From NCBI GenBank assembly GCA_014529385.2, contig CM043963.1, positions 65,063,469-65,127,468 of the forward strand: 64,000 bases of DNA. The letters are read 5' to 3'. The stretch is from Adiantum capillus-veneris (taxonomy: Eukaryota; Streptophyta; Polypodiopsida; Polypodiales; Pteridaceae). Of this stretch, positions 10,855-20,845 are shown in pieces. Position 1 is the first letter of the stretch. The number at the start of each line of letters is the position of its first letter. The position numbers were made by a program, and so were the translations under genes. Under the pieces are notes generated by a model. The model was not told where the DNA came from, did no database searches, and saw nothing but the letters and a program-made list of their open reading frames with translations.

Positions 10855-11944
10855 GTTCATCTGCGCTCATAGCCCCACCTTCGCCTGCGCTTAAATAAAA
10901 TCCATCAGCATCTTCTGTTGCTGCTCTTGTTCATTGTATTTCGTAATGTGTGTGTGTGAGAGAGAGAGAGCGAGAGAGGGATCTCGATGCTCCCAGCCTG
11001 TGGGCTTCGGAGGCTTGAACCAAAACTTCAAGTGGGCTTCGAAGGCTTGAACCAAGTTGCCAAGTGTCCCAAGTTGACATAAGGCATTTCTCTCATTTTC
11101 CAGTCCATGGAAAAGAATGTCTTTCCAATTTGCTCCAATGGGATCCAGCCACATGCACCTTTGCAGTTCCCTACTTACCCAATCCGATGTTGGTTAAAGC
11201 GGATACTATTCGCCCTCATCCCACAATCACTTTGGTAGTAGGTACTTTAAAGACACTTCATTTTTTTCCCCTCCTTTTGGTATGAGGCACGATTTTAAAA
11301 ATTCCTTAAAATGTAGAATTGTAGGAGATACCTTCATTTTGGAAGGGATGGAAAAACGCGGAGTAGAATATGGTCGCGGCCAACAAGCAAGATAACGTGG
11401 CTTGCAACAACAGATGGACCGAGCAAGACAATGTGGCATGTGAGTGCAACTAAGTGTGTTGGATGACAACGGAACAGGTGGCTAGATAAGGGGGAGAATG
11501 CGAAGATTATCTTTTTCTATAAGAAATCAGCAAAGAAGGTGGCAAGGCAATGGTGCCGCCGGGATGGTTAGCTCAAAGGCTATTTTCTACCAGCGACTTT
11601 TTGGGTCCGATTCTTGCTTGTGCGTGCTGCTTTTGGCCCCTCGACCCAGTAGTGCACAGAGTTTGGGTGGGATTTGCATAGATTCCATCTAATAAATTGG
11701 CGAAGGAGCCAATATGTGGGCAAGAATGGCACATGAGTCCTAGCTAATTGAAAAGGGAAAAAAGGGAAGGGAGGGTCTTAACACTATATCACATGGGGTC
11801 TTCAATGAAGTTCGAACGGTGGGATTGACAACCTGCAACTAGGGTGCGTCATTCAAAACTGGTGTTGTCCGAGTTCACTTTTGCCTGTTTGTGTTTACTA
11901 TATAATGGTTTGTTTTTCCATGGATGACATCAAAAGCTACGCGT

Positions 11945-12010
11945 CCATGTGGCTAGGGTGTTTGCCTGTCAACAGGTAGGCCCATTGTTCGAGTCACCTT
12001 GTGGACGTTG
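11945..12010 (+). other. tRNA-like fragment, possible SINE remnant
   Basis: The block has an A-box-like TGGCTAGGGTG and, about 40 nt on, a B-box-like GTTCGAGTCACC, with GTCCA and TGGAC at the ends able to pair. The anticodon stem does not fold properly, so it is not an intact tRNA gene. A tRNA-derived SINE head is one explanation. Confidence 0.3.
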
Positions 12011-12268
12011 ACGTAGCATTTTTCACCCACCCCATCTGCCTTGAGATTCCCGTGCCAATCCAACGCTCTCGATCCCACTGTCGGCCACATTTAAGACCCC
12101 GTGTGATTTAATGTTGTGCAAGGGAGGGGGGGAGTAAGTCCCACGGGGTCCAAGCCATGGGATCTGTGCTGGCAGTGAAGGCATAAACCTTGAGAATGAG
12201 GGACAATAAAAATACCGTAGAGAATGTGCCACGATTCAAACCCACGGCCCTACATTGACCGATGTGCC

Positions 12269-12269
12269 T

Positions 12270-12320
<51 letters not shown>
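12269..12320. repeat. T11 followed by G41 homopolymer
   Basis: Eleven T then about 41 G in a row. Proline- or glycine-only translations of it are artefacts. The exact length may not be reliable in sequencing. Confidence 0.9.
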
Positions 12321-12322
<2 letters not shown>

Positions 12323-12360
12323 GGAGGGACACAAGGATGGTCTCCCTTTTCCTCTACAAC

Positions 12361-12420
12361 ATGGGGATGATGGCATAGTGGTTAGCTCGTCTCACTCTCA
12401 CCAAAGTGATGGACATACGT
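12361..12420 (+). other. tRNA-like A-box region, possible SINE head
   Basis: GATGGCATAGTGGTTAGCTC resembles the D-arm/A-box region of plant tRNA-derived SINEs. I see no good B-box downstream on this strand, so the call is weak. Confidence 0.25.
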
Positions 12421-13218
12421 AGCAACACCCCTCAAAAGGAGGATGATAACCACGATAGCCACACATGTTGGAGCTCCCGCAAGAGGAGAGTCCAACTTGC
12501 GATATTATGAAGACTCCTCCTTTTTTATATATATACAACAAAATTACACATCTTTGCTTTGAATATGGGTTTAAGCTTGTGCCATGTGGCAGCCTCATAT
12601 CACTTCCCCCATTTGGACCTCCGAAAACCCACAAAAGGTAACCCTCACAAGGTATATTGTGCGCACAATCATTATCTCTAAATTTTTTCCATGGAATTCA
12701 ATTTCAACTTCTAATGGCCCTTCAATCTATACTGCATCCCAGAAATCATCAACTTTTGTAGAAAACTCATCTTGTTAAAGATATGTGTCTACTAGCACTT
12801 CTAGCTTTGCTAGAATTTGAATCTCGAACATCTATCTAGATCGATATGCTTTCAATCTGCCCTTGAAAATCTACAAATTGCTCATTTTTGTATCCTAGCT
12901 CCTTAACCATATACTCGTCACTTGCATGCAAAAAATTATTTCCTTGAAATACTTCTAGCAGTTCCCATACTCTTTGGCAAGAACTTCTACTTGGTCACAT
13001 AAATTTGGAATAACCAACTACACAAACGATCCGACCATAAGCTTGTCTGGTACTCTTCGGGTTTGCTTCTCTATCTTATAGCATGAAAGATAGCCCTTTG
13101 GATCATAGGATTCAAACATATTGCACTCTGCATGCAAAGCATCTAGCGCTACTTCCAAAGCATCATCATGTTCATTTTCCTATGATTCTTGTACCACTTC
13201 ACTAATGGATAAAGCATC

Positions 13219-13383
13219 AATCATGTGCATTACATCCCGAAATCTGGTATTTTTTTCAACCTCTTTGGAGACGTACATTGTGCCATTTTTTTTTGTAAAC
13301 TCTAATTTATCCTTGTTTGCGATTATGTGAATCATGTGCATTACATCACAAAATCTCGCATTTTTTGCATCTCTTTGGAGACG
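13219..13383. repeat. Diverged 110-bp-period direct duplication
   Basis: About 55 bp containing ATCATGTGCATTACATC and CTCTTTGGAGACG occurs at 13219-13273 and again at 13329-13383. No coding meaning found. Confidence 0.75.
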
Positions 13384-13490
13384 AATGTGGTGGCTAATTT
13401 ATGATTTGTTTTGTATAATTTGTTGCATCTGTGTGTGAGATTCCATCTACACTCTCACCCTAGTTAGTTTTGCATCAGGTTCACCAAACT

Positions 13491-13735
13491 TGTTAGAGTT
13501 TGGGGCTCTCCAGGGGAGACCACGAAGGCGCTAGGCCTCTAGCTATGAGAGATGTGAGAAAGGAGAAGAAACATAGGAAAGAGCAATAACAGATGCTAGA
13601 TTGCACATTGAATGTATTGAATTTAAGTACAAGATACAATCAAATCGACCTCTAGTAATTACCAAAGTTAAATTAAACCATGGGTAGAGGTCTCCACATT
13701 GAAGGGAAGCGTAAGAGTGGAGTCGAATACATGCA

Positions 13736-13794
<59 letters not shown>

Positions 13795-13937
13795 AAGCCC
13801 TCTTCTTCACAGTCACACACAACATCGCATCAATTTGTTTGTGTCTCATAAATTGAATATCTATACAATTAAAGGATAGGGGGGAACATAAGTTAGTGAT
13901 GAGAGGCGGGCGCCCGGCCTACATGGTGAGAAACTCA
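13491..13937 (-). repeat. 3' LTR of the interrupted copia element
   Basis: On the minus strand it runs from TGAGTTTC to CTCTAACA (TG...CA), directly after the purine tract. It contains a GA array at 13740-13793. The other LTR is not in the window, so the limits rest on termini and tract only. Confidence 0.65.
13740..13793. repeat. (GA)n microsatellite in copia LTR
   Basis: About 54 bp of uninterrupted GA within the putative LTR. Confidence 0.96.
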
Positions 13938-13951
13938 ATATTCTCCCACTT
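13938..13951 (-). other. Polypurine tract of the interrupted copia element
   Basis: Minus strand AAGTGGGAGAATAT, the familiar copia tract type, immediately adjacent to the LTR start TGAGTTTC. Confidence 0.7.
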
Positions 13952-14345
13952 GATGGCCAATGTGGGAGGCCATAAAACTATACATGTATAGTAACACATC
14001 TTCACCCAATGCCCCATCAACCGAAAAAAATTGCTGAAAATGACTACTGGAGAGATTCTTAGTCAGTGTATCCACTATGTTCTCTGATGTATGTATCATC
14101 ACCAAGTCAATCTTCTGTTTGCTAGGCAATTGTGATTGAAGTGATAACACACATCAATGTGTTTTGTCCTTGCATGAAAAATCCGATTCTTGGCCAAGAC
14201 AATAGCACTTTGACTATCATAGTGAAGAATTGGTATCTCTTGCTCTAGTTCAAGATCTCCCACTAGACAAGTAAGCCATATAGCTTCTTTGCATGCTTCA
14301 CTTAAAGTGAAATACTCTGTCTCTGTAGTGAAAGTTGACATATAA
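13952..14345 (-). pseudogene. Copia RNase H
   Basis: Typical copia RNase H words are present: TETEYFTLSEACKEAIWL, LHYDSQSAIVLAKN, FHARTKHIDV, then VMIHTSENIVDTLTKNL at the C-terminus. The Asp of YDSQSA and the Glu of TETEY are kept. A frame change occurs near 14100-14150. Confidence 0.9.
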
Positions 14346-14711
14346 TCTTGAAGAACACATCTCCAAGGAATAGCAGAATGAACAAAGGTGTAGATCCAAC
14401 GAGTTGTTGATGTATGATTGTCAACACAACTTACATAATCACTCTCAAGATATCCCCTAATGGATTACTCTCCACAATCATAGCATAATTGTCTATTCGC
14501 TGTGCCACTCAAGTATCTGAGAATCTATTTGAAAGCTTGCCAATGCTTCATTCTAGGATTGGACAAATAAACATGCTCGCAATGTCAAGTCTCGTAGCGA
14601 TCATGGAATACATGAGACTGCCACAATTGAAGCATTAGCCATCATGGCTATTTTCTTAATAGATTTGGGACAATCATTCTTGCTAAGTTTCAAATAGGTA
14701 GGCAGTGTGAG

Positions 14712-14778
14712 TGTGGAGACCTCTACCCATGGTTTAATTTAACTTTGGTAATTACTAGATGTCGATTTGACTGTATCT
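14712..14778. repeat. 67-bp inverted copy of LTR sequence inside copia RT
   Basis: This is the reverse complement of 13632-13698, which lies in the LTR of the same element, with two mismatches by eye. Shared words include CCATGGGTAGAGGTCTCCAC and its complement. Confidence 0.92.
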
Positions 14779-14919
14779 CCACATTAGGTCTCTACTCAAT
14801 GACTTCCCCTTCTGCATATTGAAACGATTAAGCACTTTTTGCATGTACCCCTTTTGAGACCCATATAGAAATATGTCTTTACGATCTCAAGTAACACCCA
14901 TACACAAAATATGATTAAC

Positions 14920-14972
14920 ATCACCCAAATCTTTCATGTCAAAAATTGATTATGTAGCTTCTCCTTTAGGTC
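14920..14972. repeat. 53-bp host segment duplicated on both sides of element A
   Basis: The segment recurs at 26535-26587, just after the 3' LTR, with about 4 differences (for example AAATTG against AAACTG). It is copia RT sequence. The last five bases before the LTR, ATCAC at 14973-14977, are repeated as 26535-26539 and serve as the normal target-site duplication. Confidence 0.85.
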
Positions 14973-14977
14973 ATCAC

Positions 14978-15937
14978 TGTTGACCGCTGGGTCAACAACA
15001 CAACATAACTCAAGTTTCGTACCAAAGTCTTATCTTTTGCGAGTTATGAAATGCTGCGGATTATGGCTATAAACGTCATTTGTAATGAGTAGTTATTCTA
15101 GTTTCAGAAGCCGGGGTGCAATGGCACTTCCAGATTGTAAATACAAAGCCATTTGACCCTTTCAACCCCAATTTTGGTTAAACCTAAGGTAGCCTTAGTA
15201 TATAAGGTACCTAGGACATTTTGTAAAGGGGGGGAACTTTAATCATAATCTAAACTAGAGCGCTGCCGTCTACTGTGTGTGAGAGAGAAAGAGAGTGAGC
15301 GTGAGCTTTATCCTCTCGCTATGCCCGGCTCGCTCAACACATTGGAGATCCGACTGCACCATTGCTGTAGGCTCGAGGAGAGCTATGCGACAACGCCAAG
15401 CATTCCACGCGAGATGAAGCGCACACGCCGACGCATCTACGAGCTATTTGTGGCCGTAAGTGTATCAAACGATGTCTGTTTTCTGTGTGCTAATAGTCTA
15501 TAAAATCGTGGTGACATAAGCTACGCATAGGTACTCATAAATTTCAGTTTCGGGCACTTTCAAAATTTTGCTCTGTCATCCTACGCGTTTTCCGCAAACG
15601 GGTTTAGAGTGAGGGTTTTGAGTGTAGAAGCGTAGGGACAGGTGTATCCTAGTGAGGGGATGGTGTTCCTTAAGTTTCGTACGAATCTGGCATGATTAGG
15701 TGAGTTACCTTCCGTATGTGTGTATGTGGCTAGGTGGTGTAGTTGAGAGCAGTGAGGTTCTTGATTGTGGTTTAGTTGGCCTTCCAGAGTGTTGTATGTG
15801 TAGGATGGTCTCAGCCTGATAAGCTAACGAGATTTCCTTCGTGTGCCTATCGTGTCATCTGTGTCCTCGATTGACATTATGTTGATCTAGGTAGTGTTTG
15901 CATGCACTTCATGGGTGTGTGAGTCGCTTCCGCAACA
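14978..15937 (+). repeat. 5' LTR of element A
   Basis: Begins TGTTGACCGCTGGG and ends CGCAACA, followed by the primer binding site. Same length (960 bp) as the 3' LTR. It contains CATCCTACGCGT (15577-15588), identical to the first half and centre of the leader palindrome. Confidence 0.96.
15199..15206 (+). promoter_or_regulatory. TATA box candidate in 5' LTR of element A
   Basis: TATATAAG about 220 bp into the LTR, conserved at 25796-25803 in the other copy. A GA-rich stretch follows about 80 bp downstream. Transcription would begin a few tens of bases after it (inference). Confidence 0.55.
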
Positions 15938-15956
15938 TTGGCGCCACTGCCGGGGA
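15938..15956 (+). other. Primer binding site of element A (Athila-type)
   Basis: TTGGCGCCACTGCCGGGGA directly follows the LTR. It resembles the TGGCGCCGTTGCCGGGGA site described for Athila-like elements, thought to pair with tRNA-Asp. The match to a tRNA was not computed. Confidence 0.75.
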
Positions 15957-18943
15957 CACAAGGACCTAAGTAGGTTTCCTACTAACACTCGTGTGATGGT
16001 TGCTTGATTTAGTTTTGGCTAAAGAAAGCGTTTTTCTTAAGTGGATCCGGAAGAGGATATTCTGCGATCAAGTGGATAGCTAGGAAGTGTGTGTCTTGCC
16101 GAGGATCTGCGACTAGATAGGTTTAGTTAGGATCTGTGGATTAGAGTAGTTGTTGGTGGTCGAGTGATTTGTGAGGTGATAAAAGCGTTTACTAGTCCGT
16201 GTGTGGCAGTGAAGCGTTTTTCTACTCATAGATGCAAAACCTCATATGATTTGTAGGAGTAGCTTTAGGTAAGTGATCCGATTTTGATCTAGAGCTATTC
16301 AGCACTGAATTATTTGCTAAAGTGCTTGATTGCATTTGAAATCACGGAAAAGTGTGTTTTTGAGGATAAAAATGCATTAAAAAAGCTTTTGTGGATATTT
16401 TTGTATGACTGACTGATGCTGTGCATATAAAAGAGCATTTGTAAGGGTACTGTGAAGAAAACCTACAATTCTGTAAACATAGACATCCTATGCGCAGGAT
16501 GTCTCAAGGGGGTTCTGGAGACCAAATTTGAAAATTTTGACTGCACCAGTGTGTTTAGAAGGGGGGGTTTACTCTGAGTATACATTGAAACTAGAGTTTT
16601 GACCAACTCTTGATACCCAAAAGACCAAAGACAGAGTGTCAAAAACGCGAAAACAGGAAACTTAAGATTCTGAGCACAATTTTGCATAAAAACTGGTAGA
16701 AATTCTTGAAAAGTAGTGCTCAAGACTTGGGGATGCCCGTGGATGAATTCTGCCAAAAATTTCATCAGTAGACATCCTACGCGTAGGATGTCTAGAGAGT
16801 GATTCTGGAAGCAAAAATTAAGTTTTGACATCATACCCATATTCTGCATGTTGTGTTGGACACACACACACCAAAGCTCATGTCATTTGGACATATAGAC
16901 TGAGAGTTAAGGGGATGTTACTCTTTCAGAGAAATATGTTCCCAAAAGTGATGATTCTGAGCAATTTGGACATCCAAAATTTGATGTGATCACATATTCT
17001 TGTTATATGCATCAAGAAGCACCTTGGGTAGAAACAGAAGTCCATTCTGAGAAAAAAGACATCCTACGCGTAGGATGTCTACAGGGTGATCTGGTGGAAA
17101 TTTTGAAATTATGAGTTGACCAGTGTGTTCAGAAGGTAGGTTTTACCTTATTTTCACCTGGAAAGGGGAACTTGACCATATCTTGACAGGATAAGACCAA
17201 AAGACGAAAATTACCAGACATCCTACCTAAATTGTGCCCAAGGCATAATTTTTGAGACCAAACCATAGGGTGACTTCATGTGCATGTTATACATGATGTT
17301 TTGAGTGCATGTGAGAGTTTTCAACTCATTTGGGTGAGAAAATTGGGTTTTAAGCAGACTTTAGCGTTTTTTTTTTGAGAAAAAAAGGCTAGAACAGCTA
17401 GTTTTGGGGTCTTTTGACATCCAAATTAAAGTCTAAGCATAGCATTGGATTGCTGACATCAAGGGGAAGCTGTGGCTCAAGTTTGGGGCAATTCTAAGCA
17501 CTTAGACATCCTACGCGTAGGATGTTTTCACCATGATTTAGCACTCCAAATCAACCTCTGAGCATACCACAGTGATCAACACCTTAAGGAGAGTCTGTGT
17601 TTCAAATTTGGGGCAATTCTGAGCATTTAGACATCCTACGCGTAGGATGTCTAAGGCATGATTTAGAGGCCAAATTCAAACTGCGGACATAGCAGGGTGT
17701 TGTATAGCCTTAGGCAAGCCTCCTAGTCAATTTTGGTCCAATTTGGAGTTGATTTGACTAGTGAATTCATCAGAACGGACATCAGGCTTTTGGAACAGAT
17801 TCTTGATCATTTGACCAACCTATAGGTGTTAGAATCAAAAAGTAAAAATAGCTGTGAGTTTAGCATATCAAGGGGAAGCTAGAGTGCAAGTTTGAGCTGA
17901 AATAAAGCAAAAAGACATCCTACGCGTCGGATGTCTCCTGGGTCATAAAGTGGTTAAAATTCTACTGTAGCCATAAAGGGAGGTTCTAAGTGTCTCAAGG
18001 ATTCCAGAACTTTTTTCAAAAGTGAATTTGGACCTTGTTTGGCCTATTTACCAAGCAAAGACAAGAATTGTCAAACATTCTCTTGGAGTGCACTAGAAGC
18101 TCTTGCAGCCTAAATCTTGACCTATTGGCATCCAAATTCAATTTTGAGTATACCATTGGGTTGCTGAGCACTAGGAGAATCTTGGGATCAAGTTTGGACA
18201 AAATCTGATCAGTTAGAAATCCTACGCGTAGGATGTCTCCAGCTTGATTTAGGACTCCAAACCAACCTATGAGCACACCACTGTGATTAGCACATCAAGG
18301 AGAAGCTGGGTTGAAAATTTCAAGTCATTCTGAGCAAAAAGACATCCTACGCATAGGATGTCTCAAGGCCATTTTTAGGTCCAAATCAACCTCTGAGCAT
18401 ATCATTGTGTTGCTGGACTTAAGGGGAGTCTCTGGACCAAATTTTGTTAAATTCTGAGCATATAGACATCGTATGTGTAGGATGTCTCTAGGCCAGTTTC
18501 AGGGTCCAACTGTACTTTTGACCATATAGGAGTGTTCATAGTGTCACAGAGATCCCAAATCTTCTTTTTAAAATTGAATTTGGACTCATTTTGACCAGTC
18601 TAAATTGCATTTCACTATTTTGGCCATAACTTTCACAAACGATATCGGATCGGAAAAGTTTTTATATCAAAACGTAGCCTGAGAGCGACTCTACAGATCT
18701 TAGAGCAAAACTTGAACTAAATGAATGCTATGGCAACCATTTAGGTCAACTTTGAAAAAAAACGTCGTTTAAGATCTCAAAATACATCCGCAAGTTAGGG
18801 GTGCCTAAAAGCGACAATTTGCGAGAATTGTGACGAAACGGTTGCGGTTTTGGACATAGTTTCGACTTTTCCCTAACCAAAGCACTTGAACACAGTGGAA
18901 TAAGCCTACTTGAACCAAGAAAAAGCTCTTAAGCCCAGAAATC
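15957..18943 (+). other. Non-coding 3-kb leader of element A
   Basis: Between the primer site and the first Gag methionine there is no convincing coding frame. The stretch is built of diverged repeats; recurring words include CAAGTTTGGGGCAATTCTGAGC. Its main feature is the palindrome array at 16481-18487. Near 18620 a segment around CCATAACTTTC and GATATCGGATCGG resembles sequence common in leaders of plant Athila/Tat elements (impression from memory). Confidence 0.8.
16481..18487. repeat. Array of nine 24-bp palindromes in the leader
   Basis: The consensus is AGACATCCTACG followed by its own reverse complement. Copies start at 16481, 16770, 17057, 17504, 17629, 17913, 18215, 18340 and 18464. 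The consensus is exact at 16770, 17057 and 17629; 17504 differs only at its end. Spacings are 289, 287, 447, 125, 284, 302, 125 and 124 nt. A half-site lies at about 17217. Each copy could form a 12-bp hairpin in RNA or cruciform DNA, or bind a dimeric protein. Confidence 0.93.
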
Positions 18944-20838
18944 ATGTCTACCCTAGATTCAAACGCAGCTTACACAAGCTTGGAGATCCCGCCGATAGAG
19001 GAATATCCTCCCACAATGGATCTTCCAAACTTGCAATTGATAAAGATCCATCTTGTTGAGAGAGTTTGGATGATTGGTCATGAGAGTGAAGGACTTTATA
19101 GATACATTGACGACAATGAGGTCAATCTTTATAGGTGCTCAGATCCATACCTAGAAGAGATAACGGATTACAAGATCTTATATGTCTACACATACGGAGT
19201 CGACTGTCAATGGAGATCTATAGTTATCGACAAGTATGAGAATACAGAGTTGTAGAAAGCACAAATCCACAGACTGTACTAGAAAGAGGTGGATATTTGG
19301 TCAATGAAGGACCACAAATGCCTCCACCAAACACGAGAATTCCTATAGGAATTCCAAGAAGAGAGACACCAGGATTCCCTTCAAGAGCGATAACGAGAGA
19401 AGGATTGGGAGAGTCTCTGGTTAGACTTGTAGACAATCGACGAGTTAGACCATCCCAAGTCCAGAAATGGGTAAACATAAAATACTCCGGAGATAAAGAT
19501 CCGAGAGATCACGTAACGGCTTTTAGAAGAGTGATTAGAGCAGAGGAAGTTTCAAATTTTGGGACACAATTTGCGGGATTTGGATTGACTCTAGAAGATG
19601 ATGCAGCTACATGGTTCAACTCGGTGGAAAAATGGGATTTTGAGACCCTAGATGAGCTGTTTGAGGAGTTTATTGAAGAATTCTTGCCAAAAGGCATTGC
19701 TCACAATACGGTCTCGCAAATCCATAGATTCAAACAAAAAGAGGATGAATCAGTACGCAAAGCATCATTACGGCTCAAGAGATATGTTAAGCTCTGTCTG
19801 AGAGCGGAATTACCTACGCAATCACGACTGATGCTGTGATCTTTATCCAGGGAATGAGACATGCGGGCCTTCAGAAGGATCTGCATATGATAAGGAGGAT
19901 GACTCTAAACGAGTTGATCAAAGAAGCTCTTTATCTAGTGGATAACTGTGAGGCATACAAAGAAAAGGACTTAAAGAGTCAAGGAGATGACACATCCTCT
20001 CAACACGGTGTTTCACAGATAAGTGAGTCCATTGCCAAGCCAACGGCACCCATTGATCAAGAAAAGCTTATCGACCACTTGGTCAAGAGGTTGATTTCTC
20101 TTGTAAGGTCTGATTTGGGAGAGCCGAAGTGGTGTGAAATTGAGAGAAAATGGACGAACCATATGAGGGAAGAGTGCTATTATAGCATGGAAAATGTTAG
20201 GGAGAGGTATGTACAACCTGTTCCAGAAGCACCTACTCCACCTAGATACATTACGGGGAATGCGCCAGGGCCAGTAGGAGTTTTAAGGCCACATCTTGTC
20301 TTAGGACAACAACCTCCGCTGCCAGGTGCTAGAATGCCGGTAGACATGAGATACATGCCAATGATGGAAGCATCAAATAAACCAACGCCAGTACCAGCTA
20401 CAATGTGGTATAGCAACCAAAGTGAGTACTACCCGTCGAAGCAACAAAATGTGAGAGAAACACATGGAGTGGTGAGGCTGGTACAACATCCACCTATTGG
20501 GTTTCAGTCGAAAGAAAGAAGGTATGAAATGGACGAAAGGACATTGCGATTCATTGCAAATAGCGGCTTATCTAGGTCAAAGCTTGCTTATAGCCAAGAG
20601 GAAATGCTAAAAGAATCTCCTCAACCAGAGACAGATTGTCACAAAAGTCGTGACAACCACTTGGTTAAACAATGTTCTCATACGGAGATCACTGAAGTAA
20701 ATGCCTATTGTCTTGAGTGTGGCATCACTCACTTGATCCCCGATTGCCCAAAAAACCCAAACCAAATCAGGAAAATCACGACAAATGTATTAGGGATTGT
20801 TCAGCTACCTAGTAGCTCAGAAATGAAAATGTCGTATT
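18944..20838 (+). pseudogene. Gag of element A
   Basis: Starts at MSTLDSNAAYTSLEIPP after the leader. The central capsid-like domain (DPRDHVTAFRR to FIEEFLPKGI, with DDAATWFNSV) matches the retrotransposon Gag family. A cysteine-rich segment CLECGITHLIPDC near 20717 is close to a CCHC knuckle but one residue short between Cys and His. One-base frame changes occur near 19250, 19830 and 20830. Otherwise the frame is long and readable, so inactivation is fairly recent. Confidence 0.88.
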
Positions 20839-20845
20839 AGTTCAA

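Larger units (their letters stand above)
9426..13490. other. 4-kb non-coding stretch, no gene recognised
   Basis: No protein homology found on either strand. It contains TG/GA microsatellites at 10777-10848 and about 10947-10980, a T11-G41 homopolymer at 12269-12320, two tRNA-like fragments and a 110-bp duplication at 13219-13383. Short open frames here are under 135 codons and lack motifs. Confidence 0.7.
14346..14977 (-). pseudogene. Copia RT, C-terminal part
   Basis: Decayed frames match the end of copia RT, for instance the MKDLGDV(N/H)-like segment, FLYGSQKGY and the block before the STEAEY region. Many stops. A 67-bp inverted copy of LTR sequence lies within it at 14712-14778. Element A begins at 14978. 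Confidence 0.7.

Noticed and set aside
11945-12010. Functional tRNA gene
   Set aside because: The anticodon stem does not pair and the loop is the wrong size.
12108-12332. Polyproline frame
   Set aside because: It is the translation of the G41 run on the opposite strand.
16463-16867. 134-codon minus-strand frame, and another at 18016-18276
   Set aside because: Both run antisense through the leader repeats of element A and mostly reflect the repeated text.
16481-18487. CRISPR-like array
   Set aside because: Repeats are palindromes with irregular spacing of 124-447 nt inside a plant retrotransposon, with no cas genes; spacers are diverged repeats, not unique sequences.
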